Shown here piece by piece: positions 1 through 7,966 of a DNA stretch of 64,000 nt; position 1 is the first letter of the stretch; each line of letters opens with the position of its first letter. Under the pieces are notes generated by a model. It saw only the letters and a list, made by a program, of their open reading frames with translations. It did not search any database and was not told where the DNA came from. The DNA comes from Mycolicibacterium sp. J2 (lineage in GTDB: Bacteria; Actinomycetota; Actinomycetes; Mycobacteriales; Mycobacteriaceae). The stretch lies in contig NZ_JAPFPY010000025.1 of assembly GCF_026240945.1 (NCBI RefSeq), positions 1 to 64,000 of the forward strand, written 5' to 3'. A program made the position numbers and the translations under genes.

Positions 1-173
1 ACGCCCATCGGCTGGCTCCAAGTTCCCGAACAAGGACACCGCTCGACCAGACACCGGGACCGCGGGCGACCACTCAAAATTCAGGGATCACCGGAGTGTC
101 CCGGTCGGACGTTCGGCCCGCCCGCGGACCCACACCAAGGCTAAATGTCGGACCCCGGCGTTACCGTCGCGCC

Positions 174-1124
174 ATGACTTTCGACATGGAGTCCTACGTC
201 GATCTCGACCTCCCGGCACGGCACACCCCCGACCTGGGTTCGTTCGACGCCGATACCGTCATGGATCTCGTCGTCGAGTTCTGTGTCTCCCGCGATGTGC
301 ATCTGGGCACCAAATACTCGATGCTCCCCCAACTCGACCGGGCGCTGCAGATCGCCGCACTCATCGGGCCGGACAAGCGCTGGACGCGTATCGCCCGGTG
401 GTCGGGTAACGACGACGCGGGCGACGTGCCCGGAGTCGTCCGCAACGATCTGCGCGACATCCTGTACAGCCGTTTCGTCGCCGCCCGGCCCGACGCCCGG
501 TGGCTGCCGCCGATCAGCGTCGTCTCCGTGAGCCGGTGGGCACGGTTCTCCCAGTCGATGCGCACCGCGCGCGATCTCGGACTGGGCTGGATCGTGCCGA
601 TCCACCGCGAGGTGCTGCTGGTGCCGATGCCGACCGTGCGCTACGCCACGCCCGAAAACGCCACGCCCGAAAATCAGGTCCTGCACGACGACACCGGCCG
701 CCCGGCCATCGAATGGTCGGACGGGTCGGGCATTTTCTACCTGCACGGCACCGAGTTCGACGAACCGGTCTATCGGCGGATCGTCGGCCGGCACATGTCG
801 ATCGAGCAGGTCTGCGGATTGCGCAATGCCGACCAGCGGTCAATTGCCTTGCGCTACCTGACTTTCGAGCAACTCGTCAGTTCGGGCGCCCAGGCTGTCG
901 ACACCGATGGGGACGGCGCTGGCCTGTATCGATTGCCGCTGCCCCCGCGGCTGGCACGCGACCGTGCCCCGGGGTATGGCGCGTCCGACTTTTTCACCTT
1001 CTGCGGTGAAACGGTCGAATGGGTGGACCCACGAATCCGCTTCGCTCGCAACCCCGAACCACACCGCGCCAGCACCAGCGCGCACACCCCCGAACCGCCA
1101 CCGTCGATCGCACCGCGAAAGTAG
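174..1124 (+). CDS. DUF6745-like hypothetical protein
   Basis: Function unknown. The 316-residue product has, around residues 200-270, the pattern I associate with DUF6745: a 'HDDTGRPAIEWSDG' stretch, an aromatic/His 'FYLHG' and an 'RNADQRSIALRYL' segment. No signal peptide or membrane span is visible. I chose the ATG at 174; an in-frame GTG at 96 would add 26 Arg/Pro-rich residues that look non-coding. A 15-bp tandem duplication (645-674) doubles the pentapeptide ATPEN in the middle of the protein. The C-terminal 30 residues are low-complexity (Pro, Ala, Ser). It stands alone upstream of the iron-transport operon and is separated from it by the IdeR-like box, so a functional link is not implied. 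Confidence 0.7.
   Translation: MTFDMESYVDLDLPARHTPDLGSFDADTVMDLVVEFCVSRDVHLGTKYSMLPQLDRALQIAALIGPDKRWTRIARWSGNDDAGDVPGVVRNDLRDILYSRFVAARPDARWLPPISVVSVSRWARFSQSMRTARDLGLGWIVPIHREVLLVPMPTVRYATPENATPENQVLHDDTGRPAIEWSDGSGIFYLHGTEFDEPVYRRIVGRHMSIEQVCGLRNADQRSIALRYLTFEQLVSSGAQAVDTDGDGAGLYRLPLPPRLARDRAPGYGASDFFTFCGETVEWVDPRIRFARNPEPHRASTSAHTPEPPPSIAPRK
645..674 (+). repeat. 15-bp in-frame tandem duplication (ATPEN x2)
   Basis: GCCACGCCCGAAAAC (645-659) is followed directly by GCCACGCCCGAAAAT (660-674), with one mismatch at the last base. It adds five residues without breaking the frame of the DUF6745-like gene. Confidence 0.85.
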
Positions 1125-1139
1125 CCGCACCGGCACCGG

Positions 1140-1166
1140 TATGTTACTAAGGGCAGCCTCAACTAC
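1140..1166 (+). promoter_or_regulatory. Promoter -10 with IdeR-like iron box
   Basis: TATGTT (1140-1145) fits a mycobacterial -10 (TANNNT). It is followed by TAAGGGCAGCCTCAACTAC (1148-1166), which matches the 19-bp IdeR/DtxR consensus TTAGGTTAGCCTAACCTAA at 13 of 19 positions and carries the GGGCAGCCT core I remember from mycobacterial siderophore promoters. The box sits where the transcript should begin, as expected for iron-dependent repression. Both matches were made by eye. The box supports the view that the downstream transporter is an iron-starvation system. Confidence 0.7.
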
Positions 1167-1180
1167 GAGAGGATCCCTTG

Positions 1181-2197
1181 ATGCGCGCCCGATGGTGTCG
1201 ATTCACCGCGCTGTTGTCGGTTCTGGCTCTGGCGGTCGCCGCCACGGCCTGCTCCTCCGGCAAGTCCAGCGACGAATTGCTGATCTACAACGCCCAGCAC
1301 GAGTCGCTGACCAAAGAGTGGATCGACGCGTTCACCAAGGCGACCGGAATCAAGGTGACCTATCGACAGGGCGGGGACACCGAACTGGGCAACCAGATCA
1401 TCGCCGAGGGGTCGGCGTCGCCGGCCGACGTCTTCCTCACCGAGAACTCCCCGGCGATGGCCGCGGTCGAGAAGGCCGGGTTGTTCGCCGACGTCGACCC
1501 GACGGTCCAGCAGCAGGTGCCCGCCCAGTACCGGCCCGCGTCGAACAAGTGGACCGGTGTCGCCGCACGCACCACGGTATTCGTCTACAACAAGACGCGG
1601 TTACAGGAAAACCAGCTGCCGAAGTCGATCATGGACCTGCAATCGCCGGCATGGAAGGGCCGCTGGGGCGCCCCGCCGGCCAAGGCGGATTTCCAGGCGA
1701 TCGTGGCGGCCATGCTGGCGCTCACCGGCGAGCAGGCCACCGCCGCGTGGCTGGCCGGCATGAAGACCAACGCGACCGTCTTCCAGGACAACATCGCCAC
1801 CCTGCGCGCCGTCAACGACGGTCAGGTCGACGGCGGCATCATCTACCACTACTACTGGTTCCGCGACCAGGCCAAGACCAAGGACATCAGCGCCAACACC
1901 GCCCTGCACTACTTCCGCAATCAGGACCCGGGCGCGTTCATCAGCATCTCCGGCGGCGGTGTCCTCAACTCCAGCAAGAAGAAGGACCAGGCCCAGCAGT
2001 TCCTGCGGTTCATCACCAGTAAGGCCGGCCAGGAGGTGCTGCAGAAGGGCACCTCGTTCGAGTACCCGGTCGGCAGCGATGTCGCGGCCAACCCGGCGTT
2101 GCCCGCGCTGGACACCCTGCAGGCGCCGAAGGTGAACCCGTCCGATCTGAACGCCGCCAAGGTGACCGACCTGATGACCGCCGCGGGACTGCTGTAG
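1181..2197 (+). CDS. Iron-type ABC transporter substrate-binding lipoprotein
   Basis: Extracytoplasmic solute-binding protein of the FbpA/FutA type (ferric-iron family), 338 residues. The N-terminus has an Arg-containing signal, a hydrophobic stretch and a lipobox-like 'AATAC' (Cys at about residue 24), so it should be lipid-anchored outside the membrane. The mature part starts 'LLIYNAQHESLTKEWIDAF' and contains 'YRQGGDTELGNQI' and 'PADVFLTEN', typical of the family, plus the 'YHYYWFRDQ' segment, where this family often carries metal-binding tyrosines. The ATG at 1181 follows an AGAGGA ribosome site; a TTG directly before it is a weaker choice. It is the first gene of a tightly packed operon with permease and ATPase, downstream of an IdeR-like box. 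Ferric iron is the inferred substrate; a ferric chelate is possible. Confidence 0.88.
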   Translation: MRARWCRFTALLSVLALAVAATACSSGKSSDELLIYNAQHESLTKEWIDAFTKATGIKVTYRQGGDTELGNQIIAEGSASPADVFLTENSPAMAAVEKAGLFADVDPTVQQQVPAQYRPASNKWTGVAARTTVFVYNKTRLQENQLPKSIMDLQSPAWKGRWGAPPAKADFQAIVAAMLALTGEQATAAWLAGMKTNATVFQDNIATLRAVNDGQVDGGIIYHYYWFRDQAKTKDISANTALHYFRNQDPGAFISISGGGVLNSSKKKDQAQQFLRFITSKAGQEVLQKGTSFEYPVGSDVAANPALPALDTLQAPKVNPSDLNAAKVTDLMTAAGLL

Positions 2198-3748
2198 GTG
2201 GTCACCACCGAGGCGCCACGCCGCACCCGGCCCGGGCCTGGGCCGGTGTTGAGCGCGACCGTGGCGCTGCTGGTGGCACTGACGTTCATCCCGCTCGGCT
2301 ATGTGGGCTGGGCTATCGCCAGCACGGGGCCGGCCCAGCTCTACCAGCTGGTGGTCCGTCCCCGCGTCGCCGAACTGTTGGTCAACACGGTCGGGTTGGT
2401 CGTGGTGACGGTGCCGCTGTGCCTGGTGGTCGGGGTGGGTGCGGCCTGGCTGGTGGAACGCACCGATGTACCGGGCCGCTCGGTGTGGCGCCCGTTGCTG
2501 GTGGCCCCGCTGGCCGTGCCGGCGTTCATCAACAGCTATGCCTGGGTGAGCGTCTGGCCGACCTTGCATGGCTTCGGCGCCGGGGTGCTGGTCTCGGCAC
2601 TGTCCTATTTCCCGTTCGTCTACCTGCCCGCTGCGGCCACGCTGCGCCGGCTGGACCCGGCCATCGAGGAATCGGCCCGCGCGCTGGGCTCCAGTCCGGT
2701 GGGCGTGTTCTTCCGGGTGGTGCTGCCGCAGCTGCGATTGGCGCTGCTGGGCGGCGGCCTGCTGATCGGCGTGCATCTGCTCGCCGAGTACGGCGCGTTC
2801 GCCATGCTGCGCTTCGCGACCTTCACCACGGCGATCTTCGAGCAGTTCCAGGCGACCTTCGACGGTGCGGCCGGCGCCACCCTGGCCGGAATCCTGGTGC
2901 TGCTGTGCCTGGTGCTGCTGCTCACCGAAGCGGCGCTGCGCGGCACCGCCCGGTTCGCCAGGATCGGGTCCGGCGCACCCCGCGCCGTCAGCCCGATACC
3001 CTTGCGCGCCATGGGTTTACCCGCAGTTGCGGCGCTCGCCGCGCTGACCGCACTGGCGCTGGGTGTGCCGGTGTGGACGGTGTTGCGCTGGTTGTGGATC
3101 GGCGGCATGCAGGTCTGGTCGGCCACCGACCTGGGCTCCGCGCTGCTGCAGACGGCGAGCCTGGCCGCGGTGGCGGCGGCACTGACCACGGTGCTGGCGT
3201 TCCCGTTCGCCTGGCTGGCCGTGCGCTTCCGCGGCCCGCTGGCCCGGTCCGTGGAGGGCGCCAACTTCATCACCAGCGCCATGCCGGGCATCGTCACCGC
3301 GCTGGCCCTGGTGACGGTGGCCATCCGGTTCGCCCCGCCGCTCTACCAGACCACCGCCCTGGTCTTGGCCGCCTACGTGTTGATGTTTCTGCCCCGCGCT
3401 CTGGTCAGCCTGCGTTCGGGGCTGGCCCAGGTGCCGCCCGGGCTGGAAGAGGCCTCGCTGTCGTTGGGCCGGTCCCCGGCGCATACCTTCGTCCATGTGA
3501 CGTTGCGTTTGACCGCCCCCGCCGCGGCCGCAGGCGCCTGCCTGGTGTTCGTGGCCGTCGCCACCGAACTGACCGCCACCTTGCTGCTCGCCCCGACCGG
3601 CACCCGCACCCTGGCCATGCGATTCTGGTCGTTGTCCAGCGAGTTGGATTACGCCGCCGCCGCGCCCTACGCCATGCTGCTGGTGCTGCTCTCGATCCCG
3701 GTGACCGTGCTGCTGTTCAGACAGTCCACCAAGGTGGCGGCCCTGTGA
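2198..3748 (+). CDS. Iron-type ABC transporter permease, fused double domain
   Basis: Integral membrane permease of 516 residues with two homologous halves of about six membrane spans each, as in FbpB/SfuB ferric-iron permeases. Two EAA-type coupling loops are visible: 'EESARALGSSPVGVFFRVVLPQL' shortened here to its key 'EESARALGSSP' near residue 160, and 'EEASLSLGRSP' near residue 420. The GTG start follows the lipoprotein stop without any gap, which points to translational coupling. The 3' end overlaps the ATPase start by 4 bp (GTGA). It would form the channel through which the cargo delivered by the upstream lipoprotein passes. Confidence 0.88.
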   Translation: MVTTEAPRRTRPGPGPVLSATVALLVALTFIPLGYVGWAIASTGPAQLYQLVVRPRVAELLVNTVGLVVVTVPLCLVVGVGAAWLVERTDVPGRSVWRPLLVAPLAVPAFINSYAWVSVWPTLHGFGAGVLVSALSYFPFVYLPAAATLRRLDPAIEESARALGSSPVGVFFRVVLPQLRLALLGGGLLIGVHLLAEYGAFAMLRFATFTTAIFEQFQATFDGAAGATLAGILVLLCLVLLLTEAALRGTARFARIGSGAPRAVSPIPLRAMGLPAVAALAALTALALGVPVWTVLRWLWIGGMQVWSATDLGSALLQTASLAAVAAALTTVLAFPFAWLAVRFRGPLARSVEGANFITSAMPGIVTALALVTVAIRFAPPLYQTTALVLAAYVLMFLPRALVSLRSGLAQVPPGLEEASLSLGRSPAHTFVHVTLRLTAPAAAAGACLVFVAVATELTATLLLAPTGTRTLAMRFWSLSSELDYAAAAPYAMLLVLLSIPVTVLLFRQSTKVAAL

Positions 3749-4785
3749 ACACCCTTGAAATCAGCGCCCTTTCGAAATCCTTCGACACGACGACGGTGCT
3801 CGATTCGGTGGACCTCGCCCTGGCACCGGGCAGCACGACGGCGGTCGTCGGGGCATCGGGCTGCGGGAAGACCACGCTGCTGCGCCTGATCGCCGGATTC
3901 GAGCAGCCCGATGCGGGCACCGTCACCATCGACGGCACACAGGTCGCCGGCCCCGGCCGATGCGTCGCCGCGCACCGCCGGTCCGTCGGCTACGTCGCCC
4001 AGGACGGCGCCCTGTTCCCCCACCTGAGCGTGGCCGCCAATATCGCCTACGGTCTGCCGGGCCGGGCCGGCAGCGCCCCGGTGCGCGAACGGGTCCACCA
4101 GCTGCTGGACACGGTGTCGCTGGACCGGTCCTTCGCCGACCGACGCCCCCACGAACTCTCCGGCGGCCAGCAGCAGCGGGTGGCGCTGGCGCGGGCGATG
4201 GCCCGCCGTCCGGTCCTGATGCTGCTCGACGAACCGTTCTCGGCGCTGGACACCGGCCTGCGCGCGGCTACCCGGCACGCGGTGATGCAGGTGCTCCGCG
4301 ATGCCGGTGTCACCACCCTGCTGGTCACCCACGACCAGGCCGAGGCGCTGTCGACCGCCGATCAGGTGGCCGTCATGCGTGCCGGCCGGTTCACCGGTGT
4401 CGGGACCCCGCAACAGGTTTACCGCCAGCCGGCGGATCGGTTCACTGCCGAGTTCCTCGGCGACTGCGTGCTCCTGCCGTGCATCGTGCGGGACGGATCC
4501 GCCGAGAGCGCGCTGGGCCGGGTGCCCACCGCCGCCGCGGACGGTCCCGGCACCCTGATGCTGCGACCCGAACAACTGCACGCCACCGTGGCCGCCGACA
4601 CCGACCACGGCGCCGGTCTGGGCACCGTCACCGCCAGTGAGTTCCTCGGACACGAGGTGCTGTTGACCATCGACCCGGGCGGAGACACCCCGGCGTTCAC
4701 CGTCCGGCAGCACAGCGTCGAACCCCCACCGGTCAACGCCAAGGTACGCATCGACATCGTGGGAAGCGGCTTGGTTTACCGGTGA
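3745..4785 (+). CDS. Iron-type ABC transporter ATP-binding protein
   Basis: Cytoplasmic ATPase of 346 residues that powers the permease. Visible motifs are Walker A 'GASGCGKTT' (near residue 36), ABC signature 'LSGGQQQRVALARAMA', Walker B 'VLMLLDEPFSALD' and the switch His in 'LLVTHDQAEAL'. The last third (after about residue 235) resembles the TOBE-like regulatory region of FbpC/PotA-type ATPases. The GTG start overlaps the permease stop by 4 bp and its own stop overlaps the next GTG by 4 bp, so four genes read as one unit. Confidence 0.9.
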   Translation: MNTLEISALSKSFDTTTVLDSVDLALAPGSTTAVVGASGCGKTTLLRLIAGFEQPDAGTVTIDGTQVAGPGRCVAAHRRSVGYVAQDGALFPHLSVAANIAYGLPGRAGSAPVRERVHQLLDTVSLDRSFADRRPHELSGGQQQRVALARAMARRPVLMLLDEPFSALDTGLRAATRHAVMQVLRDAGVTTLLVTHDQAEALSTADQVAVMRAGRFTGVGTPQQVYRQPADRFTAEFLGDCVLLPCIVRDGSAESALGRVPTAAADGPGTLMLRPEQLHATVAADTDHGAGLGTVTASEFLGHEVLLTIDPGGDTPAFTVRQHSVEPPPVNAKVRIDIVGSGLVYR

Positions 4786-7319
4786 CCGCACTGATCGACC
4801 GTCTCGCCAGTTTCGGCGACCGGCCCGCAGTGCACTGCGCGGATGTGACGCTGACCTATCGGGAACTTGCCGACCGAGTAGCCGGCGCCGCAACGGAATT
4901 CGGGCCCAGTCGCGGCATCGTGTTGATCGAGGTGCACAACGACACCGCCACGCTGGTGCGCTATCTGGGAGCCCTGGCTGCCGGGCAGGTTCTGCTGCCG
5001 GTGCCGCCCGGGCGTGATCACCGCGATCTCGTCGAGTGCTACCGGCCCGACGTCGTCATCGACGCCGACGGTGTGCACCACCGCGGCCCCCAGGGGCATC
5101 GTCTGCACCCGGAACTGGCGCTGTTGCTGTCGACGTCGGGCAGCACCGGGTCGCCGAAGCTGGTGCGGTTGTCCACCGCCAACCTGCTCGCCAATGCCGC
5201 GGCCATCGCCGAGTACCTGGACATCCGTGAAACCGACTGCGCGGCAACCACCTTGCCGATGTCCTACTGCTACGGACTGTCGGTGGTGCACAGCCATCTG
5301 CTCCGCGGGGCCGCCCTGCTGCTGACCGATCTGTCGGTGGCCGACGACGAGTTCTGGGTGCTGTTCCGCAGGCACCGCGCCACCACGTTCGCCGGGGTGC
5401 CCTACACCTTCGATCTGCTGGAGCGCATCGGCTTCGACGATATGGACCTGCCCGATCTGCGCTATATCACCCAGGCCGGCGGCCGGATGCCGCCGCAGCG
5501 TGTCCGGGACATCGCGGCACTGGGCCGGCGCCGGGGTTGGGAGCTGTTCGTCATGTACGGCGCCACCGAGGCCACCGCGCGGATGGCCTATCTGCCGCCG
5601 GATCTGGCACTGCGCCATCCGGGCGCGATCGGCCGCGCGATCCCCGGCGGGCACCTGGCGGTCGACGCCCCCGACGGGGAGGTCGGGGAACTGACCTACC
5701 GCGGCCCGAACGTGATGCTCGGTTACGCCGAGGATGCCGGCGATCTCGCGCTGGGCCGCACCGTCGAGGTGTTGCGCACCGGCGATCTGGCCCGCCACCT
5801 CGGCAACGGGGTGTACGAGGTGGTCGGCCGCGCCAGCCGGATGGTCAAGATGTTCGGGCTGCGGATCGACCTTCAGCGGCTGGAGGGGACACTGCGCGAC
5901 CGCGGCATCGTCGCGTTGTGCACCGCCGACGACGACACGCTCGTGGTGGCCACGCTCGACGACCCGGGTCGGGTACGGGCCGCCGTGGCCGCCGGCACCG
6001 GCATCCCGGCCGCCGCGGTCCGCGCCGTCCAGGTCGACGAGCTGCCGATGCTGGCCTCGGGTAAGCCGGACTATCCCGCGGTGCGCGCGCTGGCGCCACC
6101 ACCGCCGGCCGCCCAGACGGTGCGTGCGCTGTTCGGCGAGGTGCTGCATGTCGATCCGGCGGATATCGATCCCGGTGCCAGTTTTGTCGATCTGGGCGGC
6201 AACTCCCTGACCTATGTCGCGATGTCGGTGCGGCTGCAGAAGCTCCTCGGTCGGCTGCCTCCGCAGTGGCAACGCATCCCGTTGCGCGACCTGGAGAACA
6301 GCCCACCGCCGGGCACCCGCGGCACCGTGCTGGAAACGAGCGTGGCACTGCGCGCCGTGGCCATCGTCCTGATCGTGGGATCACACGCCGAACTGTTCAC
6401 CCTGTGGGGCGGCGCGCACATCCTGCTCGGCGTGGCCGGTTACAACTTCGGCCGGTTCTGCCTGACGCCGGTGTCGCGCAGCGACCGGGTGCGGCACCTG
6501 CGCCGGACCATCGGTGCGATCGCGGTGCCCGCGGTTGCCTGGGTGGCCATCGCGCTGGTCATCACCGACGACTACCACGGCACGAACCTGTTGCTGGCCA
6601 ACAAGTTTCTCGGTCCCGCCGACAGCATGACGGCGGGCAGGCTGTGGTTCGTCGAAGTGCTGGTGTGGGTGCTGGTCGGGCTGACCGCGCTGTGCTGGCT
6701 GGCCGACCCCGTCGAACGACGCCATCCGTTTGCCTTCGCCGCAACGTTCTTGGCGATCGGGGTGGTGCTGCGGTTCGAATTCCCCGGCCACGACGCCTGG
6801 TTTTCCATGCTGGCCTTCTGGTTCTTCGCGGCGGGCTGGGCGGCCGCGAAGGCCACGTCGGCATGGCAGCGGCTGGCGGTCACCGCGGTGCTCGCCGCCG
6901 GCCTGCACGGGTATTTCGGCACCACGGGCCGCGAGGTGCTGGTGTTCACCGGGCTGGCGCTGCTGATCTGGCTGCCGGCGCTGCGGTGCCCGGCACGAGT
7001 GGCGGTGATCGCGGGCGTCATCGCCGAGGCGTCGCTGTACACCTATCTCACGCACTTCCAGGTGTATCCCTTGTTCGGTGAGCACCGGCTTTTCGGGGTG
7101 CTGGCGTCGATCGCGGCGGGTGTGCTGCTGAGCCGGCTGATCGCCTGGACCCGCGAGCGGATTCGTCAGTCCCGGTCGGCGAGCAGCCCTTCCTGGACCA
7201 GCGTGGCGGCGATGGTGCCGTCGGCGCGCAGCAGACTGGCGGTGATCACGCTGCGGCCGCGCGCCGCGGCCGGGGACGACGACTCCAGCAGGTTCCACTC
7301 GTCGGCGCGCACGGATTGA
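4782..7319 (+). CDS. Adenylation-carrier-membrane acyltransferase fusion
   Basis: A three-part 845-residue protein. Residues 1 to about 430 are an ANL-family adenylation domain: 'STSGSTGSPKLV', 'YGATEA', 'RTGDLA', and the A10 lysine in 'ASGKPDY'. Residues about 440-510 are an acyl/peptidyl carrier domain whose phosphopantetheine serine is S475 in 'LGGNSL'. Residues about 520-800 are a multi-span membrane domain starting 'LRAVAIVLIVGSH', the Arg...His motif of acyltransferase family 3. The simplest reading is activation of an acid, loading on the carrier, and transfer by the membrane domain. The substrate is unknown. The GTG overlaps the ATPase stop by 4 bp, which ties it to the iron-boxed transporter. 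The last ~50 residues, antisense to the thioesterase gene, look unnatural and may be read-through after loss of an earlier stop. Confidence 0.82.
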   Translation: MTALIDRLASFGDRPAVHCADVTLTYRELADRVAGAATEFGPSRGIVLIEVHNDTATLVRYLGALAAGQVLLPVPPGRDHRDLVECYRPDVVIDADGVHHRGPQGHRLHPELALLLSTSGSTGSPKLVRLSTANLLANAAAIAEYLDIRETDCAATTLPMSYCYGLSVVHSHLLRGAALLLTDLSVADDEFWVLFRRHRATTFAGVPYTFDLLERIGFDDMDLPDLRYITQAGGRMPPQRVRDIAALGRRRGWELFVMYGATEATARMAYLPPDLALRHPGAIGRAIPGGHLAVDAPDGEVGELTYRGPNVMLGYAEDAGDLALGRTVEVLRTGDLARHLGNGVYEVVGRASRMVKMFGLRIDLQRLEGTLRDRGIVALCTADDDTLVVATLDDPGRVRAAVAAGTGIPAAAVRAVQVDELPMLASGKPDYPAVRALAPPPPAAQTVRALFGEVLHVDPADIDPGASFVDLGGNSLTYVAMSVRLQKLLGRLPPQWQRIPLRDLENSPPPGTRGTVLETSVALRAVAIVLIVGSHAELFTLWGGAHILLGVAGYNFGRFCLTPVSRSDRVRHLRRTIGAIAVPAVAWVAIALVITDDYHGTNLLLANKFLGPADSMTAGRLWFVEVLVWVLVGLTALCWLADPVERRHPFAFAATFLAIGVVLRFEFPGHDAWFSMLAFWFFAAGWAAAKATSAWQRLAVTAVLAAGLHGYFGTTGREVLVFTGLALLIWLPALRCPARVAVIAGVIAEASLYTYLTHFQVYPLFGEHRLFGVLASIAAGVLLSRLIAWTRERIRQSRSASSPSWTSVAAMVPSARSRLAVITLRPRAAAGDDDSSRFHSSARTD

Positions 7320-7966
7320 TGCAGCCAGATCGACGAATCGGTGGTACTGGTGCGGTGCACGCGCTCACGCATCGACGAGCCGTGCACGTGTGAGGCGGGG
7401 TCGACGCCGTACAGGTCGGTGATGTAGACGGCGATCAGGGTGTGCAGCAGTGGGTCATTCGGCAGCGGCGCTGTCACCCGCCACCACATCCGCCGCAGGA
7501 AATCGGTGCCGGCTCCGCTGTCCTCGATGCGGATGTCGAGTTCGGTCAGCGGCAGCGCCGGCGCCGGGCCGGGCGGCCCGGTCCGCGGCAGGTGGTCCGG
7601 ATGCGTCGGCATCGCCGCCCGCACACCGTGTTCGGGCCCGCTCAAGGGCACCGTGAACGAGACGGTCCCCGTGGTGAGCAGCCGTCCGGCCTGCCGGCTC
7701 TCCACCCGCCGCGCCGCGGCGGTGCGCCCGTCGTAGATCCGGTCCACCCGCAGATCCAGCGCCGCTCCCGCGTCCCCGCCACGCAGGAACTGCAGATGCA
7801 TGTTGGTGGGCTGGTACCCGTCGTCGACGGTGTGGCAGGCCGCGGCGAGGCTCTGCGCGGCGATCAATCCGCCGAAGGCGCGTTTGCCTTCCGGCCCGCC
7901 GGGTGGCCCCGTCCATGCGTCGTGGCCGGCATCGGTCAGCGCGAGCAGCGCGGCGAGGTCGCTCAT
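7166..7966 (-). CDS. Acyl-CoA thioesterase (TesB-like double hotdog)
   Basis: A 266-residue TesB/acyl-CoA thioesterase II-type protein that would hydrolyse acyl-CoA to free acid and CoA. The N-terminal hotdog shows 'FGGLIAAQSLAAACHTV' and 'HLQFLRGGD'; the C-terminal hotdog shows 'LIAVYITDLYG' and 'SSIWLHQSVRADEWNLLE' followed by 'AARGRSVITASLLRADGTIAATLVQEG', the usual family ending. The ATG overlaps the stop of the upstream CoA transferase by 4 bp (ATGA), so the two are coupled. Its 3' end overlaps the end of the convergent fusion gene by 154 bp, an unusually long convergent overlap. Confidence 0.85.
   Translation of the reverse strand: MSDLAALLALTDAGHDAWTGPPGGPEGKRAFGGLIAAQSLAAACHTVDDGYQPTNMHLQFLRGGDAGAALDLRVDRIYDGRTAAARRVESRQAGRLLTTGTVSFTVPLSGPEHGVRAAMPTHPDHLPRTGPPGPAPALPLTELDIRIEDSGAGTDFLRRMWWRVTAPLPNDPLLHTLIAVYITDLYGVDPASHVHGSSMRERVHRTSTTDSSIWLHQSVRADEWNLLESSSPAAARGRSVITASLLRADGTIAATLVQEGLLADRD

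Noticed and set aside
1601..2776. Long minus-strand open frame across the lipoprotein and permease genes
   Set aside because: His/Gln/Arg-rich shadow of well-supported plus-strand genes with clear transporter motifs.
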